Shown here: one piece after another, positions 17,737-26,774 of the stretch
Numbering within the stretch: the stretch's first letter is position 1
Layout of the letters: every line of letters starts with the position of its first letter
From: Nitrospira sp.
GTDB taxonomy: Bacteria; Nitrospirota; Nitrospiria; Nitrospirales; Nitrospiraceae
DNA: 47,969 nucleotides
Reading direction: 5' to 3'
Assembly: GCA_021323395.1 (NCBI GenBank)
Contig: JAJONL010000027.1
Span: forward strand, 1-47,969
Made by a program: the position numbers and the translations under genes
Notes under the pieces: generated by a model
Database searches by the model: none
What the model was told of the DNA's origin: nothing
The model's input: the letters and a program-made list of their open reading frames with translations, nothing else

Positions 17737-19611
17737 TCATGCAAGTTTGAACTGAGCGACCGATGAGTTGAGTCCCTCGGCCAATTTTGCCATGTCCTCG
17801 ATCGTGAGCCGCGTAGAGTCGGTTTGCTTTTGCGTCGCTACCGCGCCGCCGGTGAACTCTTTAATGGCCCGGCCGACTTTTTCTGTCGATGCCGTCTGCT
17901 CGGACGCGGCGCTGGCGATGTTCTGAGCCAATTCGGAGGACCGTTTGGCAATGTCTGAAATTTCAGCGAACACGTCACCGGTTCGAAGGGCCGAGGCGGA
18001 TCCCGCTTCCACGGCCTGGGTTTCATGTTCCATGGCGACGACCGCATCCTGCGTTTCGGTCTGAATCACTTTCACGAGATCGGCGATTTCGCGCGTGGCC
18101 TGCGTGGAGCTTTCCGCCAGTTTTCGAACCTGATCGGCGACGACGGCGAACCGCGCACCGGCCTCACCGGCACCGGCCGCCTCGATGGCGGCATTCAGGG
18201 CCAGCAAGTTCGTTTGATTAGCGATATCCCGAATCGTCGACACAATTTGAGAAATTTCGAGTGACCGATCGCCGAGTCCCTTAACCTGCTTGGACATGCG
18301 TTGTACGGCGGACCGAATACTCTGCATGTCGCGCACCGTTTCCTGCACCGCCACGTTGCCTCGTTCCGTCGCTGAGAGCACCTGTTTGGCTGAGTCCGAA
18401 GATGCGCCGGCGGTGGTCGCCACCTGTCGCATACCAGCGGCTAATTGTTCGACGGCGCCCAGCGTGCGCACGGACTCTTCGGCCTGTGTCCGAGCGGTGC
18501 CGGACATTTGGCCGGCTGAATCTCGAAGCGTACCCGCGGATTTATTGACGCGATCGGCTGCTTCACGCACCTGCTTCAGCAATTGTCCAAATCGCGCGAT
18601 CATGAGGTTGAAACCGTCCGCGAGGTTGCCGAACATGTCCGCCGTCACCTCACCTCGTTTCGTCAGGTCTCCTTTACCGACTTCCGACACGAGCACCAGA
18701 AACTGCATCAGCCGTTTCTGCATGATATCGCGTTCTTCCTCGGTAGACACAAGGGTTGTAATACGGTCGAGCATGGAATTGAACGCCGTGGCCATCTGGC
18801 CCAGCTCGTCATGCGACTGAATTTTCGCGCGAGCTTGCAGGTTTCCGCCGGCGGCCTGAGTAGCCACGTTGGCAATGTGCGTAATGCCACGCGACAGGAA
18901 CGTCGCCAGGACATAGCCGACGAAAATTCCGAGCGCCACGGCGACAAGACCGCCGACGACGAGGATGAATGTACCGGTGGACGCCAGGGTTTGCGCATCG
19001 TCGTTGAGATCCTTGGCGACCGCCTCGATGCTGGTGACCTGCTCATTGTGGCGCTTCACGGCAGTTTCGAAAGACGGCGTCAAGTTGACGGTCAGGGCTA
19101 ATACACCCAGAGCCCGCATTTGTTCGGCCTGTCCCGAGGACAGGCTGTTACGGTCGAAGCTGTCCGCCATGGCGCTCAAGGCACCCTCTGCGTCTTGGAA
19201 GTATTTCTTCAGGGCCGGTTCAAACAACGTCAGGTCTCTGGTTTCATCGCGGCCGGAACGCGATGCCCGCAGAGTCGTGCTCTTATAGTTATTCAACACC
19301 TTCTCAATCTCCGCCTTCAGGGGGGCGAGCTTGGTCACTTCCTGCGCGAAGTCGCCCTGCTTCGTAGCAGACGCGACATCCAGCAAAATTTGGTGATGCT
19401 TGGTCAGCGCCGTTCCCATCTGCGCAAATTCGGCCAGCGGCACCGTATAATCGACGTAGACGGTTTGCGACTGGCTGCTGAGTTGCCGCAACGTAAACAC
19501 ACCGACGCTGGCCATCATCATGATGATGACGCTCACCAAGCCGAAACTGACCAGCAGTTTCGACTGGGTTTTCATATCTTGGAATCGATTCTTGACGCCT
19601 TGCCCGATCAT
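17737..19611 (-). CDS. Methyl-accepting chemotaxis receptor, PilJ-like
   Basis: The 624-residue protein has a first membrane helix at about 20-42, a periplasmic helical sensor (about 45-205), a second helix at about 212-238, a HAMP domain (about 238-290), a second HAMP-like segment, and a cytoplasmic signalling hairpin (about 365-615). The hairpin tip ([21 protein letters not shown]) is the conserved CheA/CheW contact. The ATG at 19611 has AAGGAGG; an earlier frame start lacks one. There is no C-terminal NWETF-type CheR tether and no CheR/CheB gene nearby. It probably senses a periplasmic or membrane signal, possibly together with the heme protein encoded at the operon head. Confidence 0.93.
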   Translation of the reverse strand: MIGQGVKNRFQDMKTQSKLLVSFGLVSVIIMMMASVGVFTLRQLSSQSQTVYVDYTVPLAEFAQMGTALTKHHQILLDVASATKQGDFAQEVTKLAPLKAEIEKVLNNYKSTTLRASRSGRDETRDLTLFEPALKKYFQDAEGALSAMADSFDRNSLSSGQAEQMRALGVLALTVNLTPSFETAVKRHNEQVTSIEAVAKDLNDDAQTLASTGTFILVVGGLVAVALGIFVGYVLATFLSRGITHIANVATQAAGGNLQARAKIQSHDELGQMATAFNSMLDRITTLVSTEEERDIMQKRLMQFLVLVSEVGKGDLTKRGEVTADMFGNLADGFNLMIARFGQLLKQVREAADRVNKSAGTLRDSAGQMSGTARTQAEESVRTLGAVEQLAAGMRQVATTAGASSDSAKQVLSATERGNVAVQETVRDMQSIRSAVQRMSKQVKGLGDRSLEISQIVSTIRDIANQTNLLALNAAIEAAGAGEAGARFAVVADQVRKLAESSTQATREIADLVKVIQTETQDAVVAMEHETQAVEAGSASALRTGDVFAEISDIAKRSSELAQNIASAASEQTASTEKVGRAIKEFTGGAVATQKQTDSTRLTIEDMAKLAEGLNSSVAQFKLA

Positions 19612-19707
19612 GGTCCACTCCTCCTTGTTCGCTGCATCCCTCAACAGTCGGCGGCCCGTCGCAAAGCTCCGACGACGCTCGCCCGCCACGCTTCATATCA
19701 TTGCTGG

Positions 19708-20253
19708 TTATGCCGCCGACAATGTGACACTGCCTCCATCGATTTGGGCGAACACTTGCGGCACCTCCAAGACCCCTCCCAGATGCTCGTCCAGTCGAAG
19801 TACCGCCGATATGCAGGGGCGGGAACCGGCTGGTCCGGCTTGCATGGCAGGCAACAGGTGCTCGCGAGAAACGGTATGAATTTCAGGAACATGATCGACC
19901 AGCAATCCGATGTGTCTTGCGCCTTGGCGAATCACGACCGCGAAGGGTAAAGCGGCGTGATTGATCGTCAGGCCCAGCATTCCTCGCAGGTCAATCAAGG
20001 ACACGACGGTTCCTCGAAGATTCGTGACACCCGTCAATAAAGCGGGCATACCCGGAACAACGGTCACCGATTCCACCTCGAACACTTCGGTGACGTGGCG
20101 GAGATCAATGGCGAAGCGTTCCCCCCCCAGCGTCAACACGCACATGCGCAGGGTGCCTTCGGATACCGCAGAGGAGAATCTCGAGGAATGAGCCACTCCG
20201 TGAGCCGGGGTTGATTCGAGCGGTTGGAACTGAGTCGTCGGGACGTCACTCAT
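19708..20253 (-). CDS. CheW adaptor protein, PilI-like
   Basis: A 181-residue protein with a well-conserved CheW domain after a 30-residue tail: LTLGGERFAIDLRHVTEVFEVE, VTNLRGTVVSLIDLRGMLG and GLLVDHVPEIHTVS. It starts 3 bases after the stop of the PilG-like receiver, and the receptor gene follows. It is the main candidate for the adaptor coupling the receptor to the CheA hybrid. The assignment to PilI rests on gene order (receiver-CheW-receptor-CheA), as in Pil-Chp clusters. Confidence 0.93.
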   Translation of the reverse strand: MSDVPTTQFQPLESTPAHGVAHSSRFSSAVSEGTLRMCVLTLGGERFAIDLRHVTEVFEVESVTVVPGMPALLTGVTNLRGTVVSLIDLRGMLGLTINHAALPFAVVIRQGARHIGLLVDHVPEIHTVSREHLLPAMQAGPAGSRPCISAVLRLDEHLGGVLEVPQVFAQIDGGSVTLSAA

Positions 20254-20256
20254 GGG

Positions 20257-20619
20257 TTAATTCAGCGCCCGCTTTACGGCTGCGACCAAGTCTTCCGCCT
20301 TGAACGGTTTTACAACGTAGCCGTTCGCCCCCTGCTGCTGGCCCCAAAATTTGTCGCTTTCCTGCCCCTTGGAGGTGCAGAGCACGATAGGAATGCCCTT
20401 GAACCGGTCGTCACTCTTAAGGTCACGGCAAGTCTGAAAGCCGTTGCGCCCAGGCATGACGACATCCAAGACGATCAGGTCCGGCTTGTCGACCGCCAGT
20501 TTATCTTCGAGTTTATCCGTATTGGGATACGAGACTACGGTATGGTTGGCGGACTTCAAGTACCCTTCGATCAACTGCAATTCGGCATAGGAATCGTCGA
20601 CGACAACAATCTTGCTCAT
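20257..20619 (-). CDS. Stand-alone response regulator, PilG/PilH-like
   Basis: A single 120-residue receiver with Asp8/Asp9, phosphoacceptor Asp52 (DLIVLDVVMP), the Thr/Ser switch CTSKG and the conserved Lys in VVKPF. The motif PGRNGFQTCRDLKSD is typical of PilG/PilH-type receivers. The start has GGAGG 9 bases upstream. It is probably the output regulator phosphorylated by the CheA hybrid, acting by binding other proteins. It lies 62 bases downstream of the heme protein gene. Confidence 0.92.
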   Translation of the reverse strand: MSKIVVVDDSYAELQLIEGYLKSANHTVVSYPNTDKLEDKLAVDKPDLIVLDVVMPGRNGFQTCRDLKSDDRFKGIPIVLCTSKGQESDKFWGQQQGANGYVVKPFKAEDLVAAVKRALN

Positions 20620-20681
20620 GAATGCATCCTCCCCTTAACCCAGATAAATGTGCGAGTTTCAACTTGTCGGATGAGTGCCGG

Positions 20682-21416
20682 TTACCGCATGGGAATGACG
20701 ATACTGATCGCGCCCGCCAAGTCGCCCTCATGCCACCCTTCCTTCTTGGCGCCTGTGATGTCTCGTTCCCCTTTCGGGCTGCCATGGCAACCCAGGCAGG
20801 TGGGCGCAGCGTACTCAGGATCCATCATTCGAAGCACCGGCTTTCCGTCCAGCATCGTGGCTTTGCTATAGGGCTGGCCCTTGGGATGACGTGAGTCGGC
20901 AAATACACGGAGCACTTCCGACTCGAAATCGTCCGGCCGATTACCCGGAAAGCGATAGTCGGTGCCCGTCAGCTTGACGCGAATGCCGGTCTTGCGATAG
21001 AAGCGCTCTCCCGCCTTACGGGCAAAAACGGCCGGAATCATCCCCTTGAACCCGACGTCTTTCTTATTGATAACCGGCTGGGCTTCGTCGATGACTTCCT
21101 TCTCTGATTCGACCATCGCGAGAAACAGCGGAGCTTGTGGGGAGCTATTAGGACGGATCAGATCGATCTTTGTCGCCTTGCGAAACCGTTCTATGATTTG
21201 ATTGGCGACATAGTCGCCGGTAAAGCCTTTATCGCCTTTACTCGCATCGTTGATCGTCGCTTGATGTTCGGAGATGAGACCGCGGCCTACCTGCACGAGC
21301 TTAATCAATAACTCGGCGGTCTCGACCTCGGTATTGGCTAACGCGGGACCCGCTGCGCCAATACTGCTCACCATCAATGCGACCACCGCAGATGCTTTGA
21401 TGAAATTGTTCGCCAT
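20682..21416 (-). CDS. Periplasmic c-type heme protein, DUF3365/Tll0287-like
   Basis: The 244-residue protein has a Sec signal peptide (SAVVALMVSSIGAAGPALA, cleavage near 27). A DUF3365/Tll0287-like sensor fold follows, and one c-type heme motif CLGCH (Cys207, Cys210, His211) lies near the C-terminus. Related proteins are heme-binding PAS-like sensors or the input domains of histidine kinases and receptors. The start follows GGAGGAG. It heads the chemosensory operon, 62 bases before the receiver gene, which suggests a soluble periplasmic redox or gas sensor feeding the PilJ-like receptor. The link is inferred from position only. Confidence 0.85.
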   Translation of the reverse strand: MANNFIKASAVVALMVSSIGAAGPALANTEVETAELLIKLVQVGRGLISEHQATINDASKGDKGFTGDYVANQIIERFRKATKIDLIRPNSSPQAPLFLAMVESEKEVIDEAQPVINKKDVGFKGMIPAVFARKAGERFYRKTGIRVKLTGTDYRFPGNRPDDFESEVLRVFADSRHPKGQPYSKATMLDGKPVLRMMDPEYAAPTCLGCHGSPKGERDITGAKKEGWHEGDLAGAISIVIPMR

Positions 21417-21768
21417 GCCCCCTCCTCCTGCCTATTTCTGATCGTCCCGCAAGGACTTATGCCTCCGCAGATGACTCTCAGACAAAGATAGCGCAAAATT
21501 CCGCATTGACAATTTCGACGGCAGCGCTGAAGTCGTACCGGACGATGCTGACCCCGGCTAGCTGTGCAGGATCGGTGCCATACAAAATCAAATAGTTAGG
21601 ATAGAAGAGGACGGTGGGAAAGGAAGTGAGGAAGTCTGTGATTTCGTAGGTGAATATGTGTGAGCGATCAACTATATCCACTATGCTCGAGAAGAGCAGC
21701 GCCTGTCATGCTGTTGTTCAAGATTCCGGCAGAGGCGCCAAAGTTTGGTCGTTTAAGGAGGCCGGCTG
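21417..21768 (-). other. Intergenic stretch upstream of the chemosensory operon
   Basis: A 67-codon frame on the minus strand at 21478-21681 reads protein-like in places (SFPTVLFYPNYLILYG), but it has no ribosome site and matches nothing I know, so I do not call it a gene. A candidate promoter lies at 21485-21512. No clear terminator follows cobQ. Confidence 0.5.
21485..21512 (-). promoter_or_regulatory. Candidate promoter for the chemosensory operon
   Basis: On the minus strand TTGTCA (21512-21507), a 16-base spacer and TATCTT (21490-21485) precede the heme protein start by about 68 bases. TTGTCA matches the consensus at five of six positions and TATCTT at four. Confidence 0.45.
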
Positions 21769-23370
21769 TCAGAAATTGCTCCAGAATCCTGGCGGAAGAC
21801 CTTGCGAATGTGAAGACCTTTCTCGGTATTGTAACAACGCCATGAGCGGTCCGAGTTCGAGATGTTGCGCCACATGGTCTGCCCAGTGATCGAGCGCGTC
21901 CCGCCGCTGGTCGTTCACCAGCGCTGACACCATCTGAGCCAGCGCGGGACGCCCTTTGCGGGTTCGCAGCCTATTCAACCAAGCGCGGCGGAACGCAGGC
22001 TGATCGAACACCCCATGGATGTAGGTGCCCCACACCAGGCCGTCCGCACTCACCGCTCCATCTAGACCTCTTTCACCCTGTTCCGTGGCAACAGGGTGAA
22101 GCTCCTGCGCGTGAAATCGAAAACAAGGCCGATGGTCATGACGTTGCGTCCGTCCCACATGGATGAGATACCCGCGGACCGAAAATGCCGTGAGTTCACT
22201 CACATGCAGGGCCTGCGCCTGAACTTGTTCGGTAATCTTCTCTCGTTTTAAGACCGTCGTCACCTGCAAGAGGCCAAACCCCTCCCCCATTCCGCCTCCC
22301 TCGACGCCGTCAGGGTCGGCAATCTGTCGCCCCAACATTTGGTATCCTCCGCAAATGCCGACCACTTCTCCGCCTCGTTCAACATGACGATGCAACAACG
22401 GCTCAAACCCCTTATCGCGCAGATAGCCGAGATCCGCCAGCGTCGTCTTCGTGCCAGGGAGCAGAATCACATCGGCCCCTTCCGCGTCGCCTGGGTTCAC
22501 GGCATAGCGCAGCCGCACGTCTTCCTCTTCGGCTAATGCGTTGAAGTCGGTAAAGTTGCTCAGGTGCGGCACGAGGAGAACCGCAATATTAATATGGTCG
22601 GCGGAAAAATGGACCTGCCGGCCCCGTTCCACGTCGAGACTATCCTCCTGATCGAGCGTGAGGTCTCGCAGAAACGGCACGACGCCAAACACAGGGATCC
22701 CGGTTCGATCCGTGAGAAATCGCACGCCGTCGGCGAACAATGTGACATCGCCTCGAAACTTGTTGATCACAATCCCGCAGACCCGCGCACGTTCCTGTGG
22801 TGCGATGAGATCGAGCGTTCCGATGACTTGAGCAAACACGCCCCCGCGATCAATGTCCGCTACCAATACCACTCGGGCATCCGCCATTTCGACGACCGGC
22901 CAATTCACCAGATCACGATCACGCAGGTTCACCTCCGCCGCGCTCCCGGCCCCTTCGATGATGATCACTTCATACTGCGCCGCCAACCGCTCGTAGCTTT
23001 CTCGCACCGCGCGAGACAAGTCGGAATCGTGCGTACGCGCCAAATAGGTCTGAGCGTCCAGCGTGGCCCACACCCGCCCCTGCACAATGACTTGCGACCG
23101 GGAATTTGATTCCGGTTTGAGCAAAATGGGATTCATATCCACATGGGGGGGAATCCCGCAGGCTTCGGCTTGAAGGGCCTGGGCCCGCCCGATCTCACCG
23201 CCCTCGGGAGTGACGAAGGAGTTCAAGGACATGTTCTGAGCCTTGAACGGCGCGACTCGAAAGCCGGCTCGGCGCAAAAGCCGACAGACCGCAGCCGTGA
23301 TCAGGCTCTTTCCGACATCGGAAGCGGTCCCGAGAATCGCGATTGCAATGGCACGAACAGGATGCGGCAT
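21769..23370 (-). CDS. cobQ: Cobyric acid synthase CobQ/CbiP
   Basis: The 533-residue protein has the family layout: an N-terminal DTBS-like ATPase (GTASDVGKSLITAAVCRLL, KAQNMSLNS) and a C-terminal class I glutamine amidotransferase with nucleophile Cys in GICGGYQMLG and catalytic His in YIHGVFD. It amidates four side chains (b, d, e, g) of adenosylcobyrinic a,c-diamide using Gln and ATP, giving adenosylcobyric acid. It is the last gene of the B12 operon, 28 bases after cbiZ. Its product enters the CbiB step, where salvage through CbiZ also arrives. Confidence 0.95.
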   Translation of the reverse strand: MPHPVRAIAIAILGTASDVGKSLITAAVCRLLRRAGFRVAPFKAQNMSLNSFVTPEGGEIGRAQALQAEACGIPPHVDMNPILLKPESNSRSQVIVQGRVWATLDAQTYLARTHDSDLSRAVRESYERLAAQYEVIIIEGAGSAAEVNLRDRDLVNWPVVEMADARVVLVADIDRGGVFAQVIGTLDLIAPQERARVCGIVINKFRGDVTLFADGVRFLTDRTGIPVFGVVPFLRDLTLDQEDSLDVERGRQVHFSADHINIAVLLVPHLSNFTDFNALAEEEDVRLRYAVNPGDAEGADVILLPGTKTTLADLGYLRDKGFEPLLHRHVERGGEVVGICGGYQMLGRQIADPDGVEGGGMGEGFGLLQVTTVLKREKITEQVQAQALHVSELTAFSVRGYLIHVGRTQRHDHRPCFRFHAQELHPVATEQGERGLDGAVSADGLVWGTYIHGVFDQPAFRRAWLNRLRTRKGRPALAQMVSALVNDQRRDALDHWADHVAQHLELGPLMALLQYRERSSHSQGLPPGFWSNF

Positions 23371-23398
23371 GAAACTTTGCCGGACGATGAAAATGTTT

Positions 23399-24001
23399 TT
23401 ATGATTGAGATTGCAAGGCCCACTCGGCCGCGCGCGTCAAGCCTTGGCAGAGGCAGTCAGCGGTGACTCGTCCAATCAGGGAACCGATAATCGTGTGGGT
23501 CCCGGCATAGGGCTGCCAGACGGCGCCGACCAAGGCCGAAGCAGCCAGGCAGGCGTTGGTAATCAGAATGAGATTGATGGTCCCAGGCCTGCGATCAGCT
23601 CCCTGCTCCACGCTCTGAGGCAGCTCGCCGGCCCGCACGGCATTAGTCACCCCCACCGTTGCATAACACTCGACCCAGAGACCAGCTGCTGATTGACGAC
23701 TGGTTGCCAGCTGCTTCATGGGAACAGCCGTCATCAGACCCACGCAGTCACCGTCTGCTCCGACAGTCAGCGCGATTCGTCGGAGGTACCGAGCCGGATC
23801 ACTCCAACGTTGCTGCGAGACTTTCGCTTCCGAAGTCTGTAGCGGGACAGGATTGGGCAACACCTGATGATTCAGGATGTAGCGGGTCGTTCGGAACCCT
23901 CCCCCTTTCGGAGCCGAAGACAACACACGCATGCGAGTCCCAAGGTCGATGATGAGGGTCCCCTCGACGATACGATGCGAAGTTGAGAGACGAGCCTTCA
24001 T
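23399..24001 (-). CDS. cbiZ: Adenosylcobinamide amidohydrolase CbiZ
   Basis: The 200-residue protein carries CbiZ features: a VGLMTAVPM segment, YATVGVTNAVRAG, and GTINLILITNACLAASALVGA. CbiZ hydrolyses the amide bond between the corrin f-side chain and aminopropanol in adenosylcobinamide or pseudo-B12-type corrinoids, giving cobyric acid for reuse by CbiB. The start overlaps the preceding decarboxylase stop as ATGA. Its presence beside BtuFCD and CbiB indicates salvage and remodelling of imported corrinoids. Confidence 0.88.
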   Translation of the reverse strand: MKARLSTSHRIVEGTLIIDLGTRMRVLSSAPKGGGFRTTRYILNHQVLPNPVPLQTSEAKVSQQRWSDPARYLRRIALTVGADGDCVGLMTAVPMKQLATSRQSAAGLWVECYATVGVTNAVRAGELPQSVEQGADRRPGTINLILITNACLAASALVGAVWQPYAGTHTIIGSLIGRVTADCLCQGLTRAAEWALQSQS

Positions 24002-25107
24002 AATCCACTGCCGTGAAGGACCGCGGCGAGGGCGCCTAGCAGACGATTATTCTCGGCCTTGGTTCGTACGGCCACCCGCACCGAGCGCACATTCAATCCT
24101 GGCACCCGCGAGCAATCCCGAACCAGGAGACCCTGACGACGAAGGGCGGACACTACCAACCCCGCCTTCTGTCCTCCCGGTAATTCCATCAAGATGAAAT
24201 TGGCCTCAGAAGGAAAGACCGAACAACCGGGCAGCTGTTCAAGTCCCTTCCGCAACCGGGCTTTCTCCCGATCCATGAATCGGAGGCTTCGACCGGCATG
24301 CCGCACGTCGCGCAGCGCCGCCACAGCGGCTCGCTGGGCCAGCATGTTCACCGACCAGGGTGGCTGATGCGCCCCCATTTGTTCAATGATCGCCTTCCGT
24401 GCCACCGCATATCCCACGCGAAGTCCGGGCAACCCATAGAATTTGGTAAAGCTGCGCAGCACGATCGTTCGTGCAGGAAGCACGTGTGACAAAATCGACG
24501 AATCAGCACAATATTCGGCAAACGTTTCATCGACGATACACCAGATCCGGCGGCGAGTTGCCAGACGCGCCAGCCTCAAGACCGCCGCGGCAGTACAGGC
24601 ATAACCGGTCGGACTATTCGGATTGCACAGCAATACCGCATCGATTGCGCGTCGACCGGTGACTGTCCCTACGGTGCCGGACATAGCAGCCATCACCTGT
24701 TCAAGCGGCGGCCGATAGGCTTCAGCCCGCTCACCCATGACCATGGTTACTCGCCCGCCGGATCGCCGCATGGCGGTGGCATATTCTGAAAATGTCGGAC
24801 CGACCACCAGCAGGTGTCGAATCGGCAAGGCGTCCGGAAGCAGATGGATCAACTCAATTGAGCCGTTGCCGACAAGAAACTCTTCTGCCGGTCGCTGCCA
24901 ATGGTTGGCGAGCGCCTGACGCACACCCCAACAGGCCGGATCGGGGTAGTGCTGAAGCAACGGCGCCGCGTCGTCAATGGCTCGCAAGGCGGCCGGCGAA
25001 GGCCCCAAGGGATTGATGCTGGCGCTGAAATCCAGGAGGTGCGGAACGCCGCGCCCTAGCTCCCGAGCCGCAGCATACACATCGCCGCCATGACCGGTCC
25101 GCGTCAT
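23998..25107 (-). CDS. cobD: L-threonine-O-3-phosphate decarboxylase (CobD of Salmonella type)
   Basis: A PLP fold-type I aminotransferase-like protein of about 369 residues. Visible are the substrate-cradle opening (HGGDVYAAAREL, DFSASINPLGPSP), the LCNPNSPTG motif, DETFAEY and the PLP-binding Lys in RSFTKFYGLPGLRVGY. It makes (R)-1-amino-2-propanol phosphate, the linker used by CbiB just upstream. I start it at the ATG overlapping the cbiB stop (ATGA, 25107); a start at 25116 is also possible. A histidinol-phosphate aminotransferase is excluded by the CobD-type N-terminus and the location. No pduX-type threonine kinase is in the window. Confidence 0.9.
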   Translation of the reverse strand: MTRTGHGGDVYAAARELGRGVPHLLDFSASINPLGPSPAALRAIDDAAPLLQHYPDPACWGVRQALANHWQRPAEEFLVGNGSIELIHLLPDALPIRHLLVVGPTFSEYATAMRRSGGRVTMVMGERAEAYRPPLEQVMAAMSGTVGTVTGRRAIDAVLLCNPNSPTGYACTAAAVLRLARLATRRRIWCIVDETFAEYCADSSILSHVLPARTIVLRSFTKFYGLPGLRVGYAVARKAIIEQMGAHQPPWSVNMLAQRAAVAALRDVRHAGRSLRFMDREKARLRKGLEQLPGCSVFPSEANFILMELPGGQKAGLVVSALRRQGLLVRDCSRVPGLNVRSVRVAVRTKAENNRLLGALAAVLHGSGL

Positions 25108-26060
25108 GACTGCCATAGGGAGAACAAGGCAAAGATCAGTCCCAGAACACCGGTCACCACCATGATGCGCGTGGCCTGTGCGATATGATCAGGCGTCAGC
25201 GAAGTCGTGCCATCACCCATGAGCAAGCGGTCCTGAGGCACGCCGTCATAATAATTCCTGCCGCCGAGCTGAATGCCTAATGCGCCGGCCATCGCCGCTT
25301 CCGGTCTCCCACTGTTCGGGCTCGGATGTTTGTCTCCATCGCGATGCAGGATGTACCAGCTCTCTCGGACGCGATACCACAGGCCGGTCGTCACCCACGC
25401 CGCTAACGCGATGAAGCTGCCCGTCAGCCGGGCAGGAATCCAATTCAAGACATCATCGATCCGCGCGGAGGCCCAGCCGAAATATTCGTACCGAGCATCT
25501 CGGTGACCCACCATCGAATCGAGTGTGTTGACCGCCTTGTAGGCCAAGGCCAGGGGCGCACCACCCAACGTCAGGTACAGGAGCGGGGCAATAACGCCGT
25601 CTGATGTGCTCTCTGCAGTCGTCTCTACCGTGGCGCGCACAATCTCCGGCTCGGTTAGAGTGGCGCTGTCGCGGCCAACGATCATCGCAACTGCCTCACG
25701 AGCTTCCGAGAGATTGCCGGCGTTCAATTCTCGGCTGACCGCCTGAACATGGTCGAACAGATCACGCCCAGCGAGAGTCGTATAGGCCAGTCCGATTCCA
25801 ACCACTTGTCCGAGCAAAGGCGAGACAGAGTCCGCTTGGGCGATGACCAAGCTCGCAGCAGCATAGACTCCCGCCGGCAGCCCTAGGGCCAAGCAGATAC
25901 CGGCAATTCGCAAGGCCTGATCGGTACGGCAAAAGCGTCTGACCTGATCGTCGACCCAGGAGATGACCTTGCCCATTATCCTGACAGGATGGGGAAACCA
26001 GCGTGGATCTCCCAGTGCGGCATCAAGTGCCGCGGCAATCAATAGATCGTGCCCTGTCAT
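25104..26060 (-). CDS. cbiB: Adenosylcobinamide-phosphate synthase CbiB
   Basis: The 318-residue membrane protein has the family signature near its start (AALDAALGDPRWFPHPVRIMGK), the AESTSDGVIAPLLY motif and SPNSGRPEAAMAGALG. It joins cobyric acid to aminopropanol phosphate in the inner membrane. The ATG at 26060 overlaps the cobS stop (ATGA) and fits the usual length; the longer upstream frame runs over cobS and is not credible. The next gene makes its linker substrate. Confidence 0.95.
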   Translation of the reverse strand: MTGHDLLIAAALDAALGDPRWFPHPVRIMGKVISWVDDQVRRFCRTDQALRIAGICLALGLPAGVYAAASLVIAQADSVSPLLGQVVGIGLAYTTLAGRDLFDHVQAVSRELNAGNLSEAREAVAMIVGRDSATLTEPEIVRATVETTAESTSDGVIAPLLYLTLGGAPLALAYKAVNTLDSMVGHRDARYEYFGWASARIDDVLNWIPARLTGSFIALAAWVTTGLWYRVRESWYILHRDGDKHPSPNSGRPEAAMAGALGIQLGGRNYYDGVPQDRLLMGDGTTSLTPDHIAQATRIMVVTGVLGLIFALFSLWQS

Positions 26061-26773
26061 CGTCCGATCACCAAGACCGGCACCAGCAACAGGAAGAGAA
26101 TCTCGATCAATTCGTTCGTGGCGCCGAGGAGGTCTCCCGTCACCCCGCCGAACCATTTCCTGCAGCCGCTTCGCACCAGAACCACCAATCCCAATCCGGT
26201 TCCCATGGTCGCCAGCGCCGCGGGCGGACCCAACCCTGTTGCCAGCGCAGCGGCCAGCACGAGGCTCGACAGCAGCACATGGTGCAGGGACAGATGGGTG
26301 AGAAAAGACGCCGCCAGTCCACCCTCGCTCCTCGCAGAGGAAGAAGACCAAACGGGAAGTCGCAACGGCTGAGGAAGGGCGAGTAATCCGGCATAACGAA
26401 GCATGAGAGACAAAAACAATCCTGTGGCGCCGATCGCGCCCACCCGCGGATCCCGCATGATCGGCAACCGGTCCGCTGCGGTTCGACCGCCGGCCAATCC
26501 ATCCAGCGTGTCAGCCAAGCCGTCTTGGTGCAACCCGCGCGTCAGCATCACCAGGAGCACGATCAGCAGCACATTCACGACTTCAGCCGTCAGAAACCAA
26601 CGCAGGCCGATGTCGGCCAATGCGAGCAACCCGCCGATCATCAGGCCCACCGTGGAGTACCAGGCCATCGACGTGGCCAATTCGGCGGCCGTCGGTTCAT
26701 GATGGCTGCGGCTGATCGGGATGGCCGTCAAGAAGTGCCAGGCGAAGACAAAGGGTCTCGCCAGGGCCATCAT
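26057..26773 (-). CDS. cobS: Adenosylcobinamide-GDP ribazoletransferase CobS
   Basis: The 238-residue integral membrane protein has the CobS motif GLHQDGLADTLDGLAGGRTAADRL followed by IMRDPRVGAIGATGL, and about six hydrophobic segments. It transfers the alpha-ribazole moiety to adenosylcobinamide-GDP. The ATG at 26773 begins 1 base after the cobT stop and the AWHFLTAIPI start fits the family; the longer frame reads through cobT. It is coupled to cbiB downstream. Confidence 0.93.
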   Translation of the reverse strand: MMALARPFVFAWHFLTAIPISRSHHEPTAAELATSMAWYSTVGLMIGGLLALADIGLRWFLTAEVVNVLLIVLLVMLTRGLHQDGLADTLDGLAGGRTAADRLPIMRDPRVGAIGATGLFLSLMLRYAGLLALPQPLRLPVWSSSSARSEGGLAASFLTHLSLHHVLLSSLVLAAALATGLGPPAALATMGTGLGLVVLVRSGCRKWFGGVTGDLLGATNELIEILFLLLVPVLVIGR

Positions 26774-26774
26774 C

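Noticed and set aside
21478-21681. 67-codon minus-strand frame upstream of the heme protein
   Set aside because: It reads somewhat protein-like but has no ribosome site, no known family and overlaps the predicted operon promoter.
26060-26351. N-terminal extension of cbiB in the long open frame
   Set aside because: It overlaps the coding region of cobS, and the family N-terminus begins at the ATG that overlaps the cobS stop.
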